Assembly (NCBI GenBank): GCA_014804645.1
Contig: JAAUZI010000008.1
Coordinates: 124,001 to 188,000, forward strand
Direction of reading: 5' to 3'
Source: Lachnospiraceae bacterium
GTDB taxonomy: Bacteria; Bacillota; Clostridia; Lachnospirales; Lachnospiraceae
DNA length: 64,000 nt
Position 1 is the stretch's first letter. Every line of letters begins with the position of its first letter. Under the pieces are notes generated by a model that was given only the letters and a program-made list of their open reading frames with translations, had not been told where the DNA came from and did no database searches. Shown piece after piece: positions 24,010 through 32,102 of this stretch. Made by a program: the position numbers and the translations under genes.

Positions 24010-24960
24010 TTACAGCAAACCGTCTTCGCCGAGTTTCTTGGCAATTCTATCAGACAACAGCACCAGCGCCAGACCAACCAGGGACTGGAACAGATTCGCG
24101 GCAGTGGCAGGACTGAACTTGCCGTTGCTGATACCCCTGTTATATATGTAGACCGCCAGCTGGAACTGGAAGTCCGCCACCTGAGTGTTGCCCATGGCCG
24201 TCAGACGTTCCAAATTGCTGCCCATGATCTTGCCAAGGTTCATAATCAACAGCGTGACCACTGTGCCCTTGATGCCGGGAAGGGTGATATACCACATCCT
24301 CTTCCAGCGGTTGGCTCCATCGATCATGGCCGCCTCATAAAGCTCGCCGCTGATACCGGTTATAGCTGCCAGATAAAGAATGGTTCCCCAACCCATACTC
24401 TGCCAGACGCCAACCAGCAGATAGGTCACGGCCCAGTGCCATTTCTCCGTCATAAACGGAATACCCTGCTGAATCAGACCTATCTTCATGAGCAGCATGT
24501 TGACCAGGCCGGAACTGGGACGGAACATGGTGTAGGCCACGCTTCCGATGATAGCCCAGGACAGGAAGTGGGGCAGATACAATATGGTCTGTGACACCTT
24601 CTTGAATCTCGGGTAGCGCAGCTCGTTCAAAATAAGGGCGAGTATGATCGGCATCGGAAAGCCTATCAGCAGGTCCAGTAGATTGAACACAATGGAATTG
24701 CGCAGAGCTTTCGTAAACTCACGATCCGTAAAGATCTTTTTAAACATGGCGAATCCCACCCAGTCACTGCCTGCGTATCCCCGGATCGGCTTGTAGTCCA
24801 TAAACGCCATTCTCATACCCGGGTAAGCCGCATAGCTGAACACAAAGACCATGGCCAGTGGGAACAGCAGCAACAGATAGAGCTGCCAGTCTCTTTTAAA
24901 ACTCTTTTTCCAACTCGTCTTGGCAATAACTTCCTTACTGCCATTCTTTGCCTTTCCCAT
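24010..24960 (-). CDS. LplB-type carbohydrate ABC permease
   Basis: About 316 residues from the ATG at 24960, which has GAGGG upstream; a longer frame from 25026 would enter the promoter dyad. Six hydrophobic helices are present, with LYLLLLFPLAMVFVFSYAAYPGMRMAFMDYKP at the start and the EAA-type loop in TGISGELYEAAMIDGANRWKRMWYITLPGIKGTVV. It is the first gene of the rhamnogalacturonan operon and the partner of the LplC-type permease. The permease remnant at 590-700 in this window belongs to the same family, which shows that a second such importer once existed nearby. Confidence 0.9.
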   Translation of the reverse strand: MGKAKNGSKEVIAKTSWKKSFKRDWQLYLLLLFPLAMVFVFSYAAYPGMRMAFMDYKPIRGYAGSDWVGFAMFKKIFTDREFTKALRNSIVFNLLDLLIGFPMPIILALILNELRYPRFKKVSQTILYLPHFLSWAIIGSVAYTMFRPSSGLVNMLLMKIGLIQQGIPFMTEKWHWAVTYLLVGVWQSMGWGTILYLAAITGISGELYEAAMIDGANRWKRMWYITLPGIKGTVVTLLIMNLGKIMGSNLERLTAMGNTQVADFQFQLAVYIYNRGISNGKFSPATAANLFQSLVGLALVLLSDRIAKKLGEDGLL

Positions 24961-25051
24961 AAACACCCTCTTTTCTTCGTTTACTTTGTATAGGAATAAA
25001 TGGTTTATAACTATATTTTCGTGCATTATGACTTCTATTTCTAACGAAAAG

Positions 25052-25131
25052 CAAATAAAAACTATGCAATTTCGACCATTTATGTTATACTCGTGTTAAT
25101 TAATAAATGGTGAATTACATAGTTTTTATTG
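25052..25131. promoter_or_regulatory. Long dyad operator between AraC gene and pectin operon
   Basis: The left arm (25052-25083) and right arm (25103-25131) are imperfect inverted copies of AATAAAAACTATG, then AATT, then ACCATTTAT, with a 19-base centre containing TTATAC/TATAAC words usable as -10 boxes in either direction. The arms total about 28 bases each with only a few differences. Placement between divergent genes and size fit a pair of AraC-family monomer sites in opposite orientation. Confidence 0.65.
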
Positions 25132-25255
25132 TTTTTCCAGTTTTTGTTATACAAATTGATGAGATATTGAGAATATTTTCTGAATTATCGGCTTGGAAAT
25201 CTTTTCAATATTTGGTTTTTTTTGGACAATCGTTTCTATGAATATGGAGGTCACT

Positions 25256-26209
25256 ATGCCCAAACCGAAAAATAATATCGCTGAATACCGCAACTATTAT
25301 CTGCCATCCGACTTTCCTGTGCTCCTTTTGACAGGCGATCACTGGAAGATCTCAAATGTGCCCAGCAAGTACCTGCACTTTCACAACTGCCTGGAGATCG
25401 GCTTATGCCATTCCGAGAGCGGTTATATGGAATTCAACGGCAGAGAACGGCTCTTTTTCAAAGAGGGGGATATCACCTGTATTCCCAGAAACATCCCCCA
25501 TACCACCTACAGTTCCCCGGGCACCGAGAGCCGCTGGTCCTATCTGTTTCTGAATCCGCAGGAGCTTTTTAAAAATATCGCTCCCCACATACGGGGCTTT
25601 GACCTGTCGCTCAGCGCGTATCTGGAATACAAGCATATACTGAGCCGCGACGAATATCCATACATATACGATCTCACCACCATGATTATAAGGGAGATCG
25701 AGGAGCAGCCGCCCATGTATCAGACCAGTTCTATGGGGCTGCTGCTGTCCCTCTGCATTGAGCTGCACCGCATTCAGGACATGGGCGGCCACAGATCCAC
25801 ACTCACCAGCCAGCCGCCTGAGAATGCCATGACGCTCTCCCCGGTTCTGGACTATATAGAGGATCATTACGCCGAGCAGTTTGACATTGATTACCTGGCC
25901 GATATATGCTGCCTCAGCCCCACTCATTTCCGGCGTCTGTTCCACAGCATCATCGGCAGAAGTCCCCTGGACTTTCTCAACAACACCCGCATTATAAACG
26001 CCTGCAATCTGCTCCGCAGCACCGAGCACTCCATTCTGGATATCTCTGAAATGGTAGGTTTCCGCTCCGTGTCAAGTTTCAACAGACACTTTATGAAAAC
26101 CATGCAGACCACACCCAGGGACTATCGGAACGAGACGCTCTACGCAAAGGAGCGGCAGGAGAGAATGTCCATCATGGACTATACCGGGTGGATGTATCCC
26201 GAGAAATAA
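25256..26209 (+). CDS. AraC-family regulator of the rhamnogalacturonan locus
   Basis: About 317 residues from the ATG at 25256, which has GGAGG five bases upstream. The N-terminal cupin sensor domain is visible (HFHNCLEIGLCHSESGYMEFNG ... FKEGDITCIPRNIPHTTYS). The C-terminal double helix-turn-helix (about 215-310) contains FDIDYLADICCLSPTHFRRLFHSIIGRSPLDFLNNTRI and ILDISEMVGFRSVSSFNRHFMKTMQTTPRDYR. It should activate the divergent importer and enzyme operon in response to a sugar bound in the cupin. The dyad in the shared promoter is its probable target. It is convergent with the ABC exporter genes on its right. Confidence 0.88.
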   Translation: MPKPKNNIAEYRNYYLPSDFPVLLLTGDHWKISNVPSKYLHFHNCLEIGLCHSESGYMEFNGRERLFFKEGDITCIPRNIPHTTYSSPGTESRWSYLFLNPQELFKNIAPHIRGFDLSLSAYLEYKHILSRDEYPYIYDLTTMIIREIEEQPPMYQTSSMGLLLSLCIELHRIQDMGGHRSTLTSQPPENAMTLSPVLDYIEDHYAEQFDIDYLADICCLSPTHFRRLFHSIIGRSPLDFLNNTRIINACNLLRSTEHSILDISEMVGFRSVSSFNRHFMKTMQTTPRDYRNETLYAKERQERMSIMDYTGWMYPEK

Positions 26210-28033
26210 TCATGCGTAATACTGGGCCTGTGCATTCCACATATCCCTGTATAGACCCTCTTGCCGTTCCAGCTCCTCATGACTGCCCCGCTGGATCACC
26301 TTGCCTCTGTCAAACACCAGAATGTCCTGGCAGAAACGGCAGGAGGCAAGGCGGTGTGAGATATAGATGGCTGTCTTTCTGCCCACCATCTTGTCAAACC
26401 CTGCGTATACCTCGCACTCGGACTCCGGATCCAGGGCGGCAGTCGGCTCATCCATTATGACAAAGGGCGCGTTTTTGTAAATGGCGCGAGCGATGGCGAT
26501 CTTCTGCTTTTCTCCGCCGGAGAAGGTCACGCCGCTCTCCTCGAACTCTTTTCCGATGCTGGTGTCAAGGCCGCCGGGCAGACCGTGATAGCGCTCTCCC
26601 ATACCGGCCCGCTCCAGCGCGTCCACGGCCCGCTCCTCATCCACCGAGGAGCCTGCCGCCACATTTTCTCCCAGAGGAAAGGCAAACACCTGAAAATCCT
26701 GGAATACCACCGCAAACAGATTGCAGTACTCCGCATAGTCATACTTGCGGATATCAATATCGTTGACCTTGATACAACCCTCCGTCACATCATACAGACG
26801 GCAGAGAAGCTTGATAAAGGTAGTCTTCCCGGAACCGTTCTTTCCCACAATCGCCATCCTTTCTCCGATCTCAAACTTCAGGCTCAGATCACGGATCACA
26901 TAGACATCGCTCCCGGGATACTTGAAGGATACGTGGTCAAACTCCACGGAGAATCGGTCATCCCGGCGTTTCTCTACCGGAATGCACCCCTCGTGCTTGC
27001 GTTGGGGAAGTTCCATGTAGTCTATATAATCTTTGGCGAGAATCGCATTTCCTCCCATCCAGCTGAGCTGATACACGAGTCTTCCCATGGACTCTGTGAA
27101 CCGCAGAATACTGGCCGCATAGGTGACAACACCCCCGATACTGATCAGTCCTGCGCAGGCAAGGGCCCCCGCAAAGGCATATACCAAAAAACCTGTGAGC
27201 GCAGACACAGACTGCTGTGTAAAGGCGTTCCAGCAGGCGTATTGCGACATCTTGTCACTTGTTTTCTTGATTCCCTGAGCCATCTCCTCAAATTCCCGCT
27301 CATACAGGCGCTGCTGCTTGCAGATTCTCAAATCCTTCTGTTTTTCATACCCCGACATAATATCCAGATAATATTTATTTTTTGTCTCATGGCCGGACAT
27401 CTGCTTTCTGGCGTCCGCCAGCTTTTTGTTAAAGTGGCTGCCGAATTTGAACTCAAACCCCACCAGCAGCAGCACTGCGGCCAACAGCAGCGCGGACATC
27501 AGCCAGGAACCGATAAAGCCCTGAGAGACAGGGTGACTGCCCCTGACAAACATCGGAACCACCACACAGACAGCCACCGCCACCGTGACAAACTCTTTGA
27601 CAATCTTGTTCAGAGTACTTAACACCCGAGCCGTGAGACTCCAGCCACCCAGCCTTTCCAGCCGCTGCCGCATCTCATGAACTTCCACGTTTTCCAGATA
27701 TTCATAGTCCATCTTCATGCTCTTTTCGTTTAGGGGGCGGGCCTGTATCTCCTGCATGTACTCCAGCTTTCTGTTGAAAAGCATGACCAGAACCGCTTCC
27801 GCCACCGCCATCAGCAGGGTTGCCCCGGCTCCCACCGCCACATAGCGCAAAAGCTCCTCCAGAGCCTTACCGGCATAGACGGCGTCCACCAGCAGACCTG
27901 TCAAAATCACCGCCACGAAGGGACGCAGAGCGGTAAAGACGGACAGTCCTATAAGTCCCACCAGCACATCCTTATGCTTTTTTGAAAGACTGCCCAGCAG
28001 AACAAAGATATTTTTCCAGTCCTTCCTACTCAT
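26210..28033 (-). CDS. ABC exporter half-transporter, second gene of the pair
   Basis: About 607 residues from the ATG at 28033, which overlaps the end of the upstream ABC gene by 8 bases (GGGG site). Six membrane helices are followed by a nucleotide-binding domain: Walker A VGKNGSGKTT, signature VTFSGGEKQKIAIARA and Walker B FVIMDEPTAALDP with the His switch YISHRLAS. The signature has FSGGE rather than LSGGQ, as in its partner. It probably forms a heterodimer with the upstream gene product. The cargo is unknown; peptide, lipid or drug are possible. Confidence 0.85.
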   Translation of the reverse strand: MSRKDWKNIFVLLGSLSKKHKDVLVGLIGLSVFTALRPFVAVILTGLLVDAVYAGKALEELLRYVAVGAGATLLMAVAEAVLVMLFNRKLEYMQEIQARPLNEKSMKMDYEYLENVEVHEMRQRLERLGGWSLTARVLSTLNKIVKEFVTVAVAVCVVVPMFVRGSHPVSQGFIGSWLMSALLLAAVLLLVGFEFKFGSHFNKKLADARKQMSGHETKNKYYLDIMSGYEKQKDLRICKQQRLYEREFEEMAQGIKKTSDKMSQYACWNAFTQQSVSALTGFLVYAFAGALACAGLISIGGVVTYAASILRFTESMGRLVYQLSWMGGNAILAKDYIDYMELPQRKHEGCIPVEKRRDDRFSVEFDHVSFKYPGSDVYVIRDLSLKFEIGERMAIVGKNGSGKTTFIKLLCRLYDVTEGCIKVNDIDIRKYDYAEYCNLFAVVFQDFQVFAFPLGENVAAGSSVDEERAVDALERAGMGERYHGLPGGLDTSIGKEFEESGVTFSGGEKQKIAIARAIYKNAPFVIMDEPTAALDPESECEVYAGFDKMVGRKTAIYISHRLASCRFCQDILVFDRGKVIQRGSHEELERQEGLYRDMWNAQAQYYA

Positions 28034-29939
28034 CAAACACACCCCTCTCTCCAGTCTTTGCCTGATAGGCGTCGTCCATCAGTTCGCTCCTGCGGCGGCG
28101 CTCATCCTCATCCCTATAGTACTGGCTCTGCACTTCAAAAAGCTCCGCATAACGGGTATTTCCCGCAAGCAGGCTCTCGTGGGTTCCCTCCTCAATAATC
28201 TCCCCGTGCTCCAGAAGTAAGATGCGGTCACAGAATCTAGTGCTGGACAATCTGTGGGAGATATAGATACTTGTCTTTTTTTCCATGGATTTCCCATAGT
28301 TTAAGTATAGCTCATTTTCCGCTATGGGATCCAACGCTGCGGTGGGTTCATCCAAAATCACCAGCGGCGTATCCTGGTACAGGGTTCTGGCAAACAGCAT
28401 TTTCTGCTTTTCCCCGCCGGAAAAATCGGTGGAATTTTTGTTGATTTCCCGGACCAGCAGCGATTTTCCCCCATCCGCCAGTTTTTCGTATACAGCGTCA
28501 AAGCCCGACCGTTTCAAGGCCTCCTGTAGTCTCTGTCTGTCTATGTCCTGGGCGCTCTGTCCGGCCAGATTCTCGTCCAGAGTCAGCGCAAGCATAGTGG
28601 AGTCCTGAAACAGTACTGACACAAGGCTGTAATACTCCTCCCGGTTAAAATCCTGTATGGGGATATCATTGAGCAGAATCTCCCCCTCCGTAGGATGGTA
28701 AAAACCACAGATCAGCTTGACAAGCGTAGTTTTTCCGGCCCCATTGAGTCCAATCAGCGCAATTTTCTCACCGGGCTTTATCACTACATTGATGTTTTGC
28801 AGAGTAGGCTTTTCCGCCCCCGGATAGGTGAAGGATACGCCCCTGAGTTCCAGTTTCACTGGGCTTTGGCGTATCTGCGCCAGCTTTTCCGCCCCCAGAC
28901 CCTCCCCGCGATTCCACCGGTCCTGAGTCTCCAAAAACTCCCGCATGTAGCTGATAGAGGCGCTGGTATTATTAAATCCCATAATCTGCCGCAGCATCTG
29001 TTCAAAGTAAAGGGAGAATCCGCCCACCAGACCGATATAAAATACAAATTCCGCCGCGGTTATCTCCTCTTTCGCCAGCATATATGCCAGAAGGCCAAAG
29101 GACAGTCCATTCATGATAAACTGCAGGAACGCGTGGGATAGGTTGCGCAGCAGATACCAATCATGTATAACGCCGTATATCCTGCCAATCTCCTTGAGGG
29201 ACACATCGTATTTTTCCAGAAACCAGTCCAGCAGTTTATAGATGCGGATATCCTTGCCGGCTGCGCTGTCCGTTGCCTGTGCAGTGACATACTCGTCCCT
29301 TCTGGAGGAAAGCTGGAGCTGTTCGTAATACTGCGCATGCTTTTTTCGGGCGATGGAGAGCAGCCACAGGCTGATACCCACAGACGCCGTTATGGTCAAC
29401 AGCAGTATCACGCTCTTTCCCGCCAGCAGAAAGCCATATATCAGAACTCCCGTCAGAGAGGACAGAAACAGGGGCAGAGTCGTCAACGCATTGGCAACTC
29501 CCTGGCCAAAACGCGCCACCCGCCAGGCATTTCCCGACACCTTCTGATACTCCTCGTCCTCCAGATAGTCATAGTCCACATCCATAATCTTGTGAACAAA
29601 CTTTTTGGCATAGTAGCTGCTGATAAAGCTGCCCTCAAGGTCGCAGTACTCAATGGCTATATTGGAGGCTGCATTACATGCCCACATAACCAGGGCAATC
29701 ACACTCACCTCCAACAGCAGCCGAGGTATGCCCACCTGCCGGGACAGATTCTCCACCAGCCGAGAGGGTAGATAGACGCCCAGCAGAGAGGCCGCCACGG
29801 TGGGAATCACCATCAGTATCTGAAACCAGAAGAGTTTCTTATCCCACTCCTTTGCCGCTTTCATATTGTAGACAAAATTGCTGATCAGACCATATTTTCG
29901 CCTTGATTTATCGTCAAAAACTCTGGACATATATAACAT
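28026..29939 (-). CDS. ABC exporter half-transporter, first gene of the pair
   Basis: A 637-residue half-transporter with six membrane helices (about 30-320) and an ATPase domain with Walker A IGLNGAGKTT, signature TDFSGGEKQKMLFARTL, Walker B LVILDEPTAALDP and YISHRLSS. The ATG at 29939 has AGAGG upstream. Both ATP sites look intact, unlike many heterodimeric exporters with one degenerate site. The two-component genes just upstream on the same strand end with their own terminator, so the ABC pair has a separate promoter in 29940-30070. No precursor peptide ORF was found beside it. Confidence 0.85.
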   Translation of the reverse strand: MLYMSRVFDDKSRRKYGLISNFVYNMKAAKEWDKKLFWFQILMVIPTVAASLLGVYLPSRLVENLSRQVGIPRLLLEVSVIALVMWACNAASNIAIEYCDLEGSFISSYYAKKFVHKIMDVDYDYLEDEEYQKVSGNAWRVARFGQGVANALTTLPLFLSSLTGVLIYGFLLAGKSVILLLTITASVGISLWLLSIARKKHAQYYEQLQLSSRRDEYVTAQATDSAAGKDIRIYKLLDWFLEKYDVSLKEIGRIYGVIHDWYLLRNLSHAFLQFIMNGLSFGLLAYMLAKEEITAAEFVFYIGLVGGFSLYFEQMLRQIMGFNNTSASISYMREFLETQDRWNRGEGLGAEKLAQIRQSPVKLELRGVSFTYPGAEKPTLQNINVVIKPGEKIALIGLNGAGKTTLVKLICGFYHPTEGEILLNDIPIQDFNREEYYSLVSVLFQDSTMLALTLDENLAGQSAQDIDRQRLQEALKRSGFDAVYEKLADGGKSLLVREINKNSTDFSGGEKQKMLFARTLYQDTPLVILDEPTAALDPIAENELYLNYGKSMEKKTSIYISHRLSSTRFCDRILLLEHGEIIEEGTHESLLAGNTRYAELFEVQSQYYRDEDERRRRSELMDDAYQAKTGERGVFDE

Positions 29940-30070
29940 AGTCTACCTCTTTCCGCATAATGCTTTCAGTTCTCTATCATGTAATCCACTGTCAGTCTAT
30001 CATATATCGGGAAATAAAAATATTTTTTGCACGAATTGTATTTCTATTTACATAAATAGCATTTAGCGTC

Positions 30071-30098
30071 AAAAAAGACCCTCCCTGCCGGAGAGCCT
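30071..30098 (-). terminator. Terminator after the GHKL/LytTR genes
   Basis: On the reverse strand GGCTCTCC pairs with GGAGGGTC (with G-U pairs) and six T residues follow (30071-30076). It separates the two-component genes from the ABC exporter genes. Confidence 0.65.
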
Positions 30099-30108
30099 TT
30101 CTATTTTC

Positions 30109-30831
30109 TCATTTTACTATGGGAAGCATAACCTCGGTAGCAAATATCCCCTCCTCCGCCTGGCGATTGAGATATCCTCCATGCTTTGCCACAATGTCGT
30201 CTATTCGCAACAGGCCAAAACCATGACTGCCCTGCTTGTCTGAAATGAACCTTTCCCCTCTTCGCTTTGCCATGCCATATGTGGAATTCGTGACGGAAAT
30301 ATACAGCTGTTTCTTGATTACATCAATGTAGACGCGAATAAACCGCTCCTCCACAGGCACCTTTGCACAGGCTTCCATAGCATTGTCCATGAGATTTCCG
30401 ATCAATACCGACAGGTCAATGTCTGAAATGGGAATGTCTCTGGGCACCACAGCTGTGGCGTCCACCTTGATATCCTTTTCCTGAATCAACGACAGTTTGC
30501 TGTTCAGAATGGCGTCCACCATCACGTTTCCTGTACGCAGCACGGTATCCACTGCCGTGAGATCTTTCTCCAGCTGCTCCAAGTACCGGGTCGCCTCCTC
30601 GTACTGCGTCAGACTCATGTATGCCTTTAATGTCTGTATATGGTTGTGATAGTCATGCCGCCAGCCCCGCATTTTGCGGTACATGTTCTCCACCTCATCA
30701 TAGTGCCGATTTACCTGTTCGTTTTGAAACCTCAGTATTCTGCGGTTTACATATCTGGGCATGGCAAATATCCACAGCAGCAAATTTACAACGAGCAGAG
30801 CCAAAAATATTCCTATTATTTGCCAGATCAT
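30109..30831 (-). CDS. GHKL-type sensor histidine kinase with minimal membrane part
   Basis: A 240-residue kinase of the AgrC/GHKL class. A single N-terminal membrane helix (about 4-24) replaces the usual five to seven. A coiled segment contains the phospho-acceptor region GWRHDYHNHIQTLKAYM, and the ATPase part has GNLMDNAMEAC (N box) and SHGFGLLRIDDIVAKHGG (G box). With so little outside the membrane it probably senses something in the membrane or through a partner protein. The gene follows the LytTR regulator by 6 bases and is translated from AAAGGA. Confidence 0.83.
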   Translation of the reverse strand: MIWQIIGIFLALLVVNLLLWIFAMPRYVNRRILRFQNEQVNRHYDEVENMYRKMRGWRHDYHNHIQTLKAYMSLTQYEEATRYLEQLEKDLTAVDTVLRTGNVMVDAILNSKLSLIQEKDIKVDATAVVPRDIPISDIDLSVLIGNLMDNAMEACAKVPVEERFIRVYIDVIKKQLYISVTNSTYGMAKRRGERFISDKQGSHGFGLLRIDDIVAKHGGYLNRQAEEGIFATEVMLPIVK

Positions 30832-30837
30832 ATTTTG

Positions 30838-31542
30838 TTATCCTTTGAAAATCTCAATAAAAATCCGATTTACTTCTTTTTCTGCGCTCCGGCTTACAGG
30901 CAGACGACGCTTATCGTCCAGAATCAACTCGGGCTTTGCAATGGCAGAGATGTGGTACAAATTCACCAGATAAGAGCGGTGGCAGCGCACAAACTCCTTT
31001 CGTCCATCGAGCTGCACGGCTATCTCCCCGATGGAGGCACGCAGGGTATATTCCTCGTCCTCCGTGTACAGGACACACTGATGCGCCCTCGCCTCAATAT
31101 ACCATATCCTTGACACAGGCAGAGATACAGGTCCCTTCTCCGTGTGAAAGAACAACTTTTCCTCCTGTTTTCTCTTTATTTTAAGCTTATCAAGCACCTC
31201 AAAAAGCTTTTCCGTATTGACAGGCTTGAGCAGGTAGTGCAGCGCCGACACCTCAAAGCCCTGCAGCATATACTTGTCATATCCTGTCACAAAAAGAATC
31301 GGAATATCTTCATCCTTTTTCCGAATATCCGCCGCCAGGTCCATTCCGCTCATCTGTCCCATCTCAATGTCAAAGATCAATAGGTCATAGTCGCTGTCGT
31401 CCTCCCAGGAAAACAAAAAGCTCTCCCCGCTGACAAACAATTCTGTTTCCAATATAACCTTATTTTTTGCTGCCCATTCTTCCAGATATTTCTTTAAAAG
31501 CTGCCGCTGCGCTTTTTCATCATCACAGATTGCAATCCGCAT
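30838..31542 (-). CDS. LytTR-family response regulator
   Basis: About 234 residues. The receiver domain has ICDDE, the phospho-Asp in YDLLIFDIEMGQMSG and the Lys of YLLKPV. The C-terminal LytTR domain (about 135-234) shows FHTEKGPVSLPVSRIWYIEARAHQC, EFVRCHRSYLVNL and the end KEVNRIFIEIFKG. The ATG at 31542 has AAGGTGG upstream; the in-frame GTG three codons earlier lies inside that site. The neighbouring ABC exporter pair is the obvious candidate target, but no convincing pair of LytTR direct repeats was found upstream of it by eye. Confidence 0.87.
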   Translation of the reverse strand: MRIAICDDEKAQRQLLKKYLEEWAAKNKVILETELFVSGESFLFSWEDDSDYDLLIFDIEMGQMSGMDLAADIRKKDEDIPILFVTGYDKYMLQGFEVSALHYLLKPVNTEKLFEVLDKLKIKRKQEEKLFFHTEKGPVSLPVSRIWYIEARAHQCVLYTEDEEYTLRASIGEIAVQLDGRKEFVRCHRSYLVNLYHISAIAKPELILDDKRRLPVSRSAEKEVNRIFIEIFKG

Positions 31543-31633
31543 TTTTTCCACCTTGAAACGCCTGAGTATCCCATCCCTTTTTCATATATCCATACTATCA
31601 TAAAAAGTGCGTGTTTTCAAGGAGTTACAGGGC

Positions 31634-31670
31634 AAAAAAAGTGCCCGGATTCACGGAAAATCCAGGGCAC
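31634..31670 (-). terminator. Orphan terminator
   Basis: On the reverse strand GTGCCCTGGATT pairs with AATCCGGGCAC and seven T residues follow. No intact gene on this strand lies just upstream, so it probably belonged to the decayed coding sequence at 31751-31850. Confidence 0.75.
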
Positions 31671-31750
31671 AATCGCTATTATATGCACAGCACCATCAGC
31701 ACTCCCTCCGGCCCCAGCGGAGCAATTGGAGCACTCAGTATCCCCCTGCA

Positions 31751-31850
31751 CTACCTCTCCAGCTCTTCCTCGATATAGGGCGCGGGAATTCCTGTCTCCT
31801 CCGCCAGTCTGGCATTCATTTTCTCCGCCGACCGGCCGGGGGCGCTCCCT
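31751..31850 (-). pseudogene. Coding remnant with sigma-factor-like C-terminal tail
   Basis: The reverse strand has a short open stretch ending NARLAEETGIPAPYIEEELER and a stop, followed about 80 bases later by a proper terminator. The wording resembles a helix-turn-helix or sigma-like region found in Lachnospiraceae proteins, but no start, ribosome site or longer frame is present. The rest of 31543-32102 holds the upstream region of the LytTR gene and the methyltransferase terminator; no other gene is seen. Confidence 0.3.
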
Positions 31851-32018
31851 CTCCAAAAAAGGACAGAGACACCGGGAGAATTATTCTGTTTGTGTTATCA
31901 CTGTGATGTTCCATTTTTTCCTCTTCTCTGTATACCGCGTTAATCAGTAGCCATAGCTGTGGCATTTGCGCCGCTTTCCCTGTACATCACCAGTTTACAA
32001 CATATTTCTCCTGAGCAT

Positions 32019-32053
32019 AAAAAAGGTGCACGAAATGCTAAAAATCGTGCACC
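32019..32053 (-). terminator. Terminator of the rRNA methyltransferase gene
   Basis: On the reverse strand GGTGCACGA and TCGTGCACC pair around an 11-base loop and six T residues follow. It lies 50 bases after the stop. Confidence 0.85.
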
Positions 32054-32102
32054 AATGCCCCGAAATAAGCAGAGCGCGGCGAAACTGTCTGTTAGGATGG
32101 AG

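Noticed and set aside
29940..30070. LytTR binding repeats upstream of the ABC exporter pair
   Set aside because: Only isolated ACAGT/AACTG words were found, not a properly spaced direct repeat pair.
31617..31856. 79-residue reverse ORF as a gene
   Set aside because: No ribosome site, low-complexity composition, and it overlaps the better-supported remnant frame and the terminator.
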